From: Aurifilum marmelostoma
Lineage: Eukaryota > Ascomycota > Sordariomycetes > Diaporthales > Cryphonectriaceae
Assembly (NCBI GenBank): GCA_027559495.1
Contig: JAMXSV010000008.1
Coordinates: 1,054,001-1,118,000, forward strand
Reading direction: 5' to 3'
Length of the DNA: 64,000 nt
The notes beneath the pieces are model-generated. The model worked only from the letters and a program-made list of their open reading frames with translations, did not search any database and was not told where the DNA came from. The stretch's first letter is position 1, and every line of letters starts with the position of its first letter. Position numbers and translations under genes: made by a program. Positions 11,231 through 21,755 of this stretch are shown here, piece after piece.

Positions 11231-13511
11231 CTACAGCTTGAAGCTATTACTGGTGGCGACCCTCGCGTCCTGTGCCTTCTTGCCCTCCATATCCAGCACC
11301 TCGCCCTTCTTGTTGATCACCTTGACACCGCCCTTCTTCAGGTCAGCCATGGTGTCCTTCTTGTCCTGTGCCGTCTTGGACAGCTTCGTGGTCTCCCCCA
11401 CCGGCCTTCCTGATCCTCTCCTTCTCCCGTCTCCGCCTGCGCAGCTTGTCCTCGCGGCTCATCTCCTGCCTTGCAACAGGCAGCCCGCTCTTGGCCACCA
11501 CCTCTCCCTTGTCCGCATTGTCCTTGCCAGGTGCATACACCTCCTGCGGGGCGATCATGCTCTCGCCACCGCCGACACCCTGGGCCGTGGTCGGCTGTGC
11601 GTCCTCCATCGTGACCGTAGCCACGTCGGCCACCACGGTCAGGGACGGCGCTGCCGGCTTGGGCTTGTAGTGCCAGCTGCTGAGGGCGTCGAGCTTGGCA
11701 GAGACGTCTTTCCACATGTTCTCGATCTCCTTCTCCTCCCGGCGCATCTTCTCGTCCTTGGCGCTGACGTACGAGTCCGGGTTGGCGTTTTTGACATGCT
11801 CCTCCTCGTAGATCTCTGCGAGACTCTGCTTCGCCTTGGAGTCGTCCAGCTCGACCAGACCGCGGCGCACGTCGGCAGGCACGTCGGCATTAGGCCGCCG
11901 CTTGACGACCTCGTCAAACTCGCCGGCGATGATGCGGCGCTTGACGAGGTCCTCGATCTCCTCGCTGACCTCCTCGGTGACGACCGTGATCGGCTTGCCG
12001 GCGTGCTCGAAGTCGAGGTCCTCTTCCAGCAGGGAGTTCATCGGCCGGCTGGCGGCTGATGCCTCGCCGGAGAGTGTCCATGCCCGCTTGGCCACAAGCT
12101 CAGACTCCATCCTGCGGATCTCCTCGGACAGTTTGGCCTGTCGCCTCTCGTGGGCTGATCGACGTGACTTTGGGTCTCCTGCAGACACGTCCGACAGGGC
12201 ATCCTCCTCGTCCGAGTGTTCTGACATGTCCTCGAAGAGGTCGCGCCGCACGTCTCCCATTGCCCTCTCCATGTCCTGGTCATCTGGCGCTCGAAGTCGC
12301 TGGGGCTGAGACTTCCGTGGCTTGTCGCCCTTTTTGGCTTTCTTTGGCGGAGGCGCGAAGAAGTCCTTGTAGTAGATATCATCGGCGGTAAGGTCCATAC
12401 CCATATCGCCCACGAGGCCGTCTGCCAGGTTGCCCGCCTCGTCGTCGCTCGCGCCGTCCGGAGCATCGAGGTCCATGTCGCCAAAGGTCGGGCCTGCGTC
12501 GTCATCGTCATCTCCTTCATCTTCGAGGTCGGACAGCTCATCTCCCTCCTCGTCGTCCTTGGCCTTCTTGCCCTTTGCTTTGCCTTGAGGTTCCGCAAAG
12601 GGATCACCGTGCCAGTTGATATCTTCATCATCGCTCGCCTGGTCAGTGTGCGGGTCCGCCTTGTAGTCCTGTTCCTCAAACCACTGGGACTGCTTGTTGA
12701 AGTCGTCTATCGAGAAGAACCCATCGTTCAGGCCGTTGGGGTCTTCGACGTAGGTCTCGGTAGGTTGGTCGAAATCGTCCTCCTCATCATCCTCTTCTCC
12801 CAGACCATCCTCGTCGAGCTCTTCTTCTTCGTCTAGAGCCTCAAAATCCTCAATGTCTTCCTCTGCGGACAGATCATCGTCTTGTTGGGACTCGGCATCT
12901 TCCCAGTTCTCTTGGCTAGATCCGCTACCAGCCTCGTCCTCTTCTTCGCCTCCATCAAGTAAGTCGACGTCGGACCCGGTCTCATCGAATCGCACCCTCT
13001 TGGCATGTTGTTGATCCGAATCGTCCTCGTCCTCGCCCTCCTTGAGCAACTGACCGTCCTCCTCTAGATCGGCCAGCACGTCCTTGGAGGCCTGCAGAGT
13101 GGACTGGATAATTCTTCTGGCCTGCTGCCACACCTGACCCGTCTCGAAGCCCTCCACGTGCAGCCGCCGTATCTTGAGCACATCCCCACCAACACTACCA
13201 GCCTCCCTCTTCCTCTTCTTCTCCCTCAGCCTCCTCGCCGCCTGCTCGTCCCCCACCTGGCCCGCAAACGCATCCAGCGCATGCTTGGCCCAGTGCAGCC
13301 CGGCTGTCGACACGGACGTGGGGGCCTGGAGGAAGGTATGTCTGTTCTCGGCCCGGAGCGCGTCGAGGAAGGCGAGCATCGAGGCCGTCTCGTGGGGGGA
13401 GGTGGCCGCCATGGCCATGATGCCCGCCGGGTTGTCGTGGGCGTGGGTGAGCGTGTTGGAGGAGGTGGATGCCAATGAGGACGAGGTGGTGCTGCCCTCT
13501 GCTGCGGCCAT
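11231..13511 (-). CDS. mpp10: U3 snoRNP protein Mpp10, apparent +1 frameshift near the C-terminus
   Basis: From ATG 13511 (MAAAEGS) a long frame encodes almost all of Mpp10: an N-terminal helical domain, long Asp/Glu-rich acidic tracts in the middle, the LNSLLEEDLDFEHAGKP block, and the SEEIEDLVKRRI and EFDEVVKRR segments. Mpp10 scaffolds the Imp3-Imp4-Mpp10 complex in the small-subunit processome, in the nucleolus. The frame as written ends at 11343 with an unrelated tail. The expected basic ending (DLKKGGVKVINKKGEVLDME) lies in another frame and runs to a TAG at 11231-11233. Counting one base fewer in the C run at 11395-11399 joins the two and gives 759 residues. The upstream TTG-initiated extension to 13556 is not needed. 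Confidence 0.9.
11395..11399 (-). other. Homopolymer at the mpp10 frame change
   Basis: Run of five C on the plus strand (five G in the coding sense). The reading frame upstream and the conserved C-terminal frame downstream are offset by one base exactly here. No intron of plausible length and phase can bridge them. Confidence 0.8.
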
Positions 13512-16053
13512 GTCGGGGTGGGCACCAGCGGTTCCGTAAGCAGTTGAAGAAAACAAATAATAAGAAAGGTTTTGTTGTTTCTTGGACTGGTCTGGATTGG
13601 TTTGGCTTGGCGTCCGGCTTGAAAACTCAAAAAAGGATCACTTCTTTTCTTCCCTTTCTCTCTACCTCTGCGCGACCATGCCGACCTGGCGCCTGGTGCT
13701 GTTGCTCTGCTGCTGCTGCTTTCTTGCTAGAAGGAAACGAAAAAATTCACAAGAGTTTAAAAATTTCTGGTATGGGGGGCGTTGAGCCGCTGTGGAATCA
13801 TTGGCCGGCAGGCTGGGTGGGTGGGGGGAGGGGAACACTAGCCCACCCCCACCCCAGGGTGCTGAACCGCTGGAACTAAGTCAGCTAAGTTTCCTACAGG
13901 ACAGCACTAATACTAGCACACCACAGCATGCTGGAGTAGTGCCGTAGTACTGCCGCTCAGCCGGTGCTACTCGGTATAAATGGCCCCCCGCACGTGGCTG
14001 CAGACCCTGAAAATATTCTTGTTGGTGCCGTTGAAGAGAACAAGAGATAAACAATATTAAGTACATCTGTGTACGTAATGTGCGAAATGTGAAGATGCAG
14101 TCGCTCAATACTTCGTACAATTATGGATCAATCCCACAGGGTTCCTGCAGGGAGAGGAGTACCACAATGGCTTGCGTGCTGGTTCCGCGCAACTTCAAGC
14201 CACCATCAGCTCTACTGGACTGGACGCCAGACAGAGCTGCGCAGCAGATGTGATCAATCACTCTCATGAGCAAATCATGGATCGGAGCAACACACCACCA
14301 GAAAATTTATAACGTCTGTTTTCTTGGTCCGAAGCGGCAGAATTTTTTGTCTCTTGTTCGAGCCCAGACCAGTCGATGATGCACTCCTTCGGTGTCACAA
14401 TAGGGACGACCTACCTATTCTCAGTCTGGGCTCATGCAGTCATAGACTGAGAAGAGCTGGATAGAAAGTAATGTTGCATCTGCAGTCGTTGTGCCATGGA
14501 TAAGCACATGTTTATGCTGCATTCGCTGCTGCTGCAGGAGTCGAGGCGTCCACGAAACGATGTGCTTGTCTCTGCACGAGGCAAAAGGTCACGCGAGCAG
14601 TTTATCAATTCCAAAACACTCATACAAATACATTCCGTGATCCTCTGCCATGTCAGCCACTCATGCATGCTGAACATCACCACAGCATGGTGATGGTAAC
14701 GTCGGTGAAGAACGCCATGGCAGACCGTTGGATTTCATCAAACCGCTCGGCTTTGACGGCACGGGGGGCTAATGTCGGTGTACACACCAAAACCCACGGT
14801 CGTGAATGAAAAGGTTACCCTGCATACACACAGAGCTGCAAACCATAACGAAAGCCCTCTGTTTAGATCGGTGGCCACCAATGGCAAAGGTATTTTTCTC
14901 CCCCATGTGCTGCTGGCATGCACAGAGAATGGATGAACCGCAGCCCCAGGTAGGAATAAGCCGACTGGGCCCGCTCCGGATGAACCATCATCGGGGCATC
15001 TGCGGCTTGTGGATCGAGCGAGACGTTTGGGGTCCGCCCTCGTCAAGCACACAGTAAGATATCAAGTCTGATCTCTAATGCAAGACAAGCATTTCACGTA
15101 AAACAATCACACTTGAGGGAAGAAATAAGATGCCTCAGCGAGAGTAAGTACGAACAATGAAAAGAAGAAGAAGAAAGAAGGGAAAAGAAAGAGAAAGGAA
15201 AAGAAAAAATCCAGAGGTAAAAGTCAGTCATGGTCTTGGCGAGCTTGTGTTTGGCTCTTAAAGGTCCGAAACCTCAATGGATCATGGTGGGTGGTGGTGG
15301 TGAGCTGCTGGTGGTGGTGGTGGGTGGGATTGAATTTGATGGGCTGTGCTAACGAAAGGCCAAAAAGGCCTAGACCTTCTTCACTATAGCACAAAGGTTA
15401 GCTACCAGGCCGCGGAACCACAGCAGTCAAGACCCCGTCAGCCCGTCTACCTCAACCCCTTGTTCCCTGCACGAACCTCTTCCGAAACTTGATAAGAAGG
15501 CGCTGCCATGTATTTAAAGTTTGCATCATGAATTCCCAGCTCGGTACGATGTTAGGAGGCAGGCCTGAGAGCTGGCGATGGGTTCCCGCCTCTCTGTTTT
15601 CGCTAACTTGCTTTAGCCAAGTAAATGATAACGGTCGTCTCTCTACCTTTTCTCCAGTGACACTTTCTCTCTCTTTCTATACTCTTTTGATGCCCCCCCC
15701 CCCCAATCTTCGTCTTGTCTTCTCTCTCTTTTATTTTCTTTTTTTAGGTCCTGACATCCAGCCACAATCAACCACATGGCCCTCTGGACAACCAATTGAC
15801 CCCTGAAATCCTCCTACCAGCCGTCTCAGCCCCCAGTCTAACAGTTGTCCCGCCCCTCCCCCCCTTCCCTTATTTATTTCCTCCTTCTCCAATTCCCTGT
15901 CTTGTCGACGTCACATCTGCGTCGGTTTTGGGGTACATTAGCAGCCGACACAACCGATTCGCGCTTGTCCACGCCCGCCGCGTGTGTGTGTGTGTGTACC
16001 TTTGTGGCAGCTCAGGTTGGTCACGACAAAGGAGGGAGGACGAGGACGAGGCG
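13512..16053. promoter_or_regulatory. Divergent intergenic region mpp10 / SPX gene
   Basis: About 2.5 kb holding both promoters. The mpp10 side has a C/T-rich leader. The middle (13.9-15.1 kb) shows nothing recognisable. A purine-rich tract lies at about 15156-15210 and a GGT-type repeat at about 15288-15330. The SPX side is strongly pyrimidine-rich with a C-run near 15692-15703 and a short TG repeat near 15980-15997. Confidence 0.5.
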
Positions 16054-17872
16054 ATGAAGTACGGACAGAAGTTCGAGAGGGAATCGGTACCAGAATGGAG
16101 CCTCCGTATGTCGTCATGCAGCCCAACCACTACCGCCAGAGAGCAGTTCTAAACACCCACGCGAGCTGGGCTCTGCTTTTTTGACAGCTTGCTAACGAGG
16201 CTATTATTCTTTTTCCTTCTCCCCCCGTCTACAGATAATATCGACTACAATTCCCTCAAGCATTACATCAAAGTCCACACGACAAAAGGCGAGGCCAAGG
16301 CGGTCGCCATACCCGGCCAGCCCGACACGCACCTTGCCAAGGTCGAGAACGAGCTCTACAACGAACTCTGCAATCAACATGCCCGCGCCGGTCTCTTTGT
16401 CACTGCCAAGGCAGACGAGATAAACCGCCGCCTCCGTACGCACAGTCCCTCTGATTCCTACGAGAACTGTCCTTCTGAGCCGCCGCTGGGGCCAATTTAG
16501 CAAGACAAGGCGAAACTGACCTGTCAAATCTCTCACGCACACAGAGCACCTCTCCGACGAGACACACCGACTCATCCTACGCTGCACCAACACACAACAA
16601 GAGAACGTATCTAGGAAACGGCACCGCAGGTTTACAAGGCTTGGGCGCGAGGTCGCCAGCTGCGGTGATGACATACAACACCTCCAGCGGTTCATCGGCG
16701 CGCAGACCATCGCCTTCCGCAAACTCCTAAAGAAATACAAGGTCCGTGCTCCGATACGAGGCGGGACAGAGATAGGACGAGGGAGCACATGGAAGATTAG
16801 GGGGGAGGCTGAGGAAACATGACTGACGTGTCTCGGCAGAAATGGACCGGCTCCAGCACTCTGGGCGCTCGGTTCAGAGATAACGTTCTGGACCAGCCCA
16901 AGAGCTTCACCAAAAAGGACATCCAGCCGCTGCGGCGGGCCTACGAGGAGCTCCTCTCCACGATCCGCACCTCGACCCCCGTACGAACCCTACCCTCGTC
17001 CCCAACACCTGACAACGACAACATCACCGACACCGACTCAATCAGCCCACGACAGTCTCTACGGCGGGTTCAGATAAATCCGGGGCCCCCGCGAACATAT
17101 ACCTTCCACCGCCCAAGAGAGGAGAATATTGGCTACTGGAACGAGTACGACAACGGGAGCGAGAACGGCGATATGGACGACGACTACGCCATATACGTTC
17201 ACCCGGACGAGGCGGACAGCGGGGACCTCAGGGCCATCCTGCAGTCATTCGCCAGACCCTTCTCCAAGGCCCGTTCATGGGTCACATCCCGCGAACCCGA
17301 GCGTCGGTCCCTCCTCGGCCGGCAGCGGAGCGACTCGACCTACGGCTCGACAGGCTCCGTGCCCTCCCCCCGGTGACCAGAGCTACTTCACCCTCCCGCC
17401 GGGCCGTTCGCCGCCCAGCCGAGGTAATGACTCGAGCACGGCTGTCGAGACGGACGTCGAGGATGAAGCAGATCTCGGGCCGGGGTACTCGAGCTCCGAG
17501 GAGTTCCCGTCGGGCTATCAAGCCCACTACGCCACCCTGCCCAGCATACACGACCAGCGCATGCACGTCTACAAGGACCGCGTGCTGTTCCTCGCGACCA
17601 GCGGCCTGTTTGCCATGTCCTTCCTGCTGCTGGGCATCGCCACCGTGCTCATCCTCACGGGAAGGCACAAATTACGGGCCGAGGTCGACGCCGGGGCTAC
17701 CCTAGGCGCCGTCGTCTCTATCGGGTGTGGCTGTACTGCGCTCGCGATGGCCATGACGAGGTGGGACAGCTTGAGCATCGCGAACCGGATCGTGGTATCG
17801 GTCACCTTTGTTACTGTTTTTGTGCTGAACGGGATGTTGCTTCTCCTGGTTATGGGAAACACAGCATTATGA
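16054..17872 (+). CDS. SPX-domain membrane protein (Vtc5-like), apparent +1 frameshift
   Basis: Exons 16054-16105, 16235-16435, 16545-16741 and 16840-17872 join in phase. The first three and the start of the fourth encode an SPX domain (about 1-190): MKYGQKFERESVPEW, HNIDYNSLKHYIK and the lysine cluster KLLKKYKKW. SPX domains bind inositol pyrophosphates and report phosphate status. After a Ser/Pro-rich acidic linker the C-terminus has three hydrophobic helices (VLFLATSGLFAMSFLLLGIA, LGAVVSIGCGCTALAMAM, IVVSVTFVTVFVLNGMLLLL). The frame breaks at 17376 after GSVPSP and continues one frame over as GDQSYFTLPPG. One base fewer in the six-C run at 17366-17371 restores 493 residues. SPX plus three terminal helices recalls fungal VTC-complex regulators; the Vtc5 assignment is inference. 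Confidence 0.88.
17366..17371 (+). other. Homopolymer at the SPX-gene frame change
   Basis: Six C residues where the SPX-linker frame meets a TGA. The membrane domain lies open in the frame one base over. Confidence 0.8.
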
Positions 17873-18464
17873 GATACGTCGGGTCAGCACCCTCTCTGTA
17901 CACGAAGAAAAGGTAAAAATGGTTCTGCATTGGGTCTCTGGGGCGGGGTTAGAAGCGTCTCCTGTTCAATACCGGTTGTCGTCTTGTTTTCTTTTGTCTC
18001 TCTTGTGTCTCTTCATGTTTGGCGCTAGATTGGCACTCTTGTTCACATGAGCCACGGCCTTAAGCTTCCGTCATGATAGCACCGTTTCATACTATCGTTA
18101 ATGAGGTGATGTTTGTGTGTGTGTGTGTGTGTGTGTGCGTCCTAGGTAGTAGCCAACTCAACTACAATCAGGCTACTTCGGACACCTGGCTCCGCGCGCG
18201 ACGATTCAGGGACCGTCGACCAATTTATCCGACACAATACAGCAGAAGCAATACTAACCCGCGGAGCAGCAGCCCCAACCAGAATTTGCCCTTTCGCCGT
18301 GCCGCTGCTGCTTGATACCCCATCAGATAAATAGGAGGGCCGCTCGCAGGCCCGGGCCCCCTGTTCTTGGGTTATACAGCTTTTCAGCTTCTCTTCAACC
18401 GAACTTCGCTCTTGCTTTCTTCCTTCCGGACCTTTCTTGTTGTTGCGCCCATATAGGCAGCCTC
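17873..18464. other. Spacer with TG microsatellite
   Basis: Separates the SPX gene from the secreted-protein gene. Contains a TG repeat at 18114-18137 and the promoter of the next gene. No gene seen. Confidence 0.5.
18114..18137 (+). repeat. TG dinucleotide microsatellite
   Basis: Twelve uninterrupted TG units, ending at a CGT. Confidence 0.9.
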
Positions 18465-19197
18465 ATGATGTTGACCGCAGTGCTCGTCGCACTGGCGCTT
18501 CCTTTTGCTGCGCTGGCGGAACCGCAGCAGATTCGCTCGGTCGTGGACCCCATCTTGCATTTCTACCTGCAGGGCTACTCTGGGAACAGTACGTCTCTTC
18601 TACACTCCTCCCTTGAACACCTATGAGCACCGCTCGCCAAGCACAGGGGGAGGGGTGGGAAAAGAAAGTGCGCAGGGAGCTATTAATTGCTCCACCCGAA
18701 ACCTTTTCAACGGACAAAGCTGACAAGGCCTTCAAAGGTACCATTGCCACGGTAGGCCCGGTGGCTTCGTCCGAGTACTTCAGCGTCAACGGCACGATCC
18801 AGTCGACCAACACGTCCATGTACCTGAACGTGGGCAACGACACGACGTCGTACAAGACGCTTACCTTTGGGGCGGTGGCCACGATGAGCGGGTGGGGTTT
18901 GGAGGGGGACACCATTATCACCGAGACGTCGAGTGTCTATGGGAGACGTGAGTGATTACCTACATTCTTTGGGGCAGGGAGAAACACACACTTCAAGAAA
19001 GGGGGATCTATGGGAGGAAAACTAGCTTGCGGAGAAAGGCTGACAAGTCGTGTGTGTGTATTGCAACAGAGCTGAATTTCCTCGCCTGTGAGCTGGATGC
19101 GGACTACTGGCAGGTCTATCTCCAGACAGGCAGCGACACACCGACTAGTGGGACGTGTAGTAACTACCAGACGCTGCATCTGCCCTGCCTTTGCTGA
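18465..19197 (+). CDS. Small secreted protein, 3 exons, unknown function
   Basis: Exons 18465-18588, 18720-18947 and 19070-19197 join in phase to 159 residues. The N-terminus (MMLTAVLVALALPFAALAEP) is a clear signal peptide with likely cleavage after ALA. The mature protein has several N-glycosylation sequons (NGT, NTS, NDT) and four cysteines near the C-terminus (FLAC, GTCSNY, LPCLC), suggesting one or two disulfides. I recognise no catalytic family. Size, secretion and terminal cysteines fit the loose class of candidate effectors or cell-wall associated proteins. The acceptor of the second exon (AAAG before CTGACAAGGCC) was chosen because it restores phase; a nearer CAG cannot be excluded and would lengthen the protein. 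Confidence 0.78.
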
Positions 19198-19429
19198 TGG
19201 GAGAAGCCCGTCGAGGTGGTCAGGATACACTGCCCGAGAGGCCTTGGTCAGAGACGGGAGTCTGCTGGTAGGGGAGGGAGGGTGGAGAGGGCTGCAAAAG
19301 CTCGAGAAACAGTATATTGAGACCAGCGTATATCTTCTGCACGTACATATTTTACGGCAAGTTGTCCTTTCCTCGGCCATCAACAGACATATGAAAGGCT
19401 TGAGACCTGGGAATGTGGTCATCAATTAG

Positions 19430-20400
19430 GGTCTGAAGTGGTCGTGTAGAGCTTGTATAGAGTAACTGCTCCTCCTCCATATATATTTACACAACTGTAT
19501 TATTTTTGATGGTGTTTTTTTGTGATATTGTGTCTAATTGTTCTCCCGGAATCCAATATTGTAGTAATTACCTGAAACAATTGTAAAGCTGAAAAGCTGA
19601 AGGGATAGGTTAAGACAAAGTGGTATGAAGGCCAATCTTGAAGGCTTCTTTATATACATCATATAGTACTATTAAGTTGGACCGAGCAGTTTGTCTCGTC
19701 TTTCTCAACAACTTTGTAATTATGTTGAGAACACCATCCGCCCATCAACATCTCATCTACATGAGCACGAGAAAAGCTTTGTTGAAAGTATTATTCATCA
19801 AAGATCTGACCCCTATCGGATGAGATTAGGTTCACCAATATTGTACCACAATGTTCCTGGGTAGGTCCTTGGCTAATAATTGCAGAGACATCTCTAGCCA
19901 CCCTAGTCTTGCTTATTATGCTTTTAATAATAATATCACGGTGAGCTTTGTGCAGTTGTGAATCTCTCCTGAAGTTATAGCCCTAACAATTTAGGAGCCT
20001 CCTACTTATACTCTATATCTAATCTGCACTCTAATTGAATAGAGTTTCTTAGGCAAGAGAAGTTTGGTACTGGTCATCTCGATTAAGGCCTTGTCTCTAC
20101 TATAACTATTCAAATCTATAACATGACTACCTAGGTACAGCCCCTTAGTGCAAACCCTGTGTATATAGCTAGATGCTTAATGAGTTTGTGAAAATGATAG
20201 GAGATTCTCTATGCAGTTAACTAGACTCTACCAAGTGATAGAAAAGTCTGTTAGCTTATGATCATCCAATAGAATATACTTTGGCCCAGAAAGAGTCTAT
20301 TTTGGGATCTGTTATGTACCAATGTATATTGTATTGATTACTCTATCGTTTGCATAAGAGATAATTTACAGTCGGCCACAATTATGGGCAGCATTTTCAC
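19430..20400. other. AT-rich island, possible RIP-degraded repeat
   Basis: By eye this block is much richer in TA, TAT and ATT words than its flanks and lacks any frame above about 60 codons. That is typical of repeat-induced point mutation of an old transposon, but no terminal repeats or protein remnant were found, so the origin is inference. Confidence 0.4.
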
Positions 20401-21688
20401 CCTGTCAGTTGTTTGAGGGCGAGGTCCTCAGCTGGACGCATCGACGCGCGTCGGCTTAGTCTCCACGTTCGTCCTGTTTTCCGCTGACTCAATGATATTA
20501 TCGTCTGATGTAACCTCGAGGGCGGTGTGAACTTGTTCTCCAAAAAAGATTATCAAAGCAGGCCAAGATCCTGGGGCCAGAGGCTTTCTCGGGGCTGTCA
20601 GGCGAGAAGACCCGGCACTTGAGGTTGAGCTTGTCAGGCTGAGAGTTCACCAAGTAATAATAATCATGTTAGATTCTGCCAGAGGCCACCTTGAATTTGA
20701 AGATGGGCACAACGAAGAGGGGCCAGGCGATCGGTGATGGCCACAAGATGGGAAAATGTAACTTTCACCTTTTGCCTTTCTGGTTCTCGTGTTGAGATCC
20801 ACATTACTATCGGCCGTGCGACAGTGTCTCAGAACTTTGGGTCAGCTATTGATGGATTGCCAGTACTATGGACCTTCCTTAGATGCCGTGGGGTCTGATG
20901 ACGTGCCATGCCCCTGTCTAAGACGTGAGACCGACTTGCGGGGGTTTTATTCCGACATCCGGTCAACGTCAGGGATGAACTACACCTTGAGCCCTTGAAA
21001 ACCTTCTCGTACCTGGTGGCTAGACTCCCCCCTCCCTGTCCTGTCCCTCCTCTTGTTTCTTGTCCCATAAAAGTAACATATGGGAAGAGAAGGGCAAGGA
21101 CTTGTAGTACACATCACAGGGACACGGACCTTTTGTATGTGTTGATGGCGTCAGAGCCCTGCTTCTCCACCCCTCTCACACGCGTCGAGGCTCCCCAACC
21201 TCCTCCTTTCTATCTCCCCGTGTTGATGTATTACATACATACTATAGAATATAGTGCTATTCAGTTTCCGATCACGAGAACGGTCCAACCAGCCAGCCAG
21301 GCTTGTTCCACCCACCCACCAAAAACCAACAACAAACAACAACAAACCCCCTCCTCTTCTCCTCCTCCTTTCTCACCGCACTGGAGCTGAAGGCCATCCG
21401 AGCCACGACTAAAGGAGGGGGGGCCCTTGCTGCAGGTCGAATCGCGTGATGGCCGGGTGAGAGCGCACCGGACCACTGCTCAGGCCAATCACCAAGGTAG
21501 CTCTGGGATAAGTTGGTCCAGGTTTGACAGGACCCCGGTGCGTGCCGCTGTGGCGGGGTTGTTGCCGAAGCCACATGCAGCTTTACGTCGCCATGCGCCC
21601 AACAGAAGACGTGCTTCCCGGATCCTAGCTTTTAGCTGCTGCTATTACTGCTTATTTCTCGGAAATACTTTTAATTATTATTACATAC

Positions 21689-21697
<9 letters not shown>

Positions 21698-21720
<23 letters not shown>
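21698..21720 (+). repeat. TA dinucleotide repeat upstream of GH79 start
   Basis: Uninterrupted TA repeat ending 35 bases before the ATG at 21756. It may double as an AT-rich core-promoter or 5' UTR element. Confidence 0.85.
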
Positions 21721-21722
<2 letters not shown>

Positions 21723-21755
21723 ACAGCCAGCCAAGAAGGGGGAGGAGACGAAGCC

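Larger units (their letters stand above)
19198..21755. other. Gene-free region with AT-rich island and GH79 promoter
   Basis: About 19430-20400 is conspicuously AT-rich and TpA-rich, full of stops in all frames. GC content recovers after about 20400. The last kilobase is the GH79 promoter and leader. No coding frame is supported. Confidence 0.55.

Noticed and set aside
13512..13556. N-terminal extension of mpp10 to 13556
   Set aside because: The extension starts at TTG. The first ATG (13511, GACATGGCC context) gives a normal Mpp10 start.
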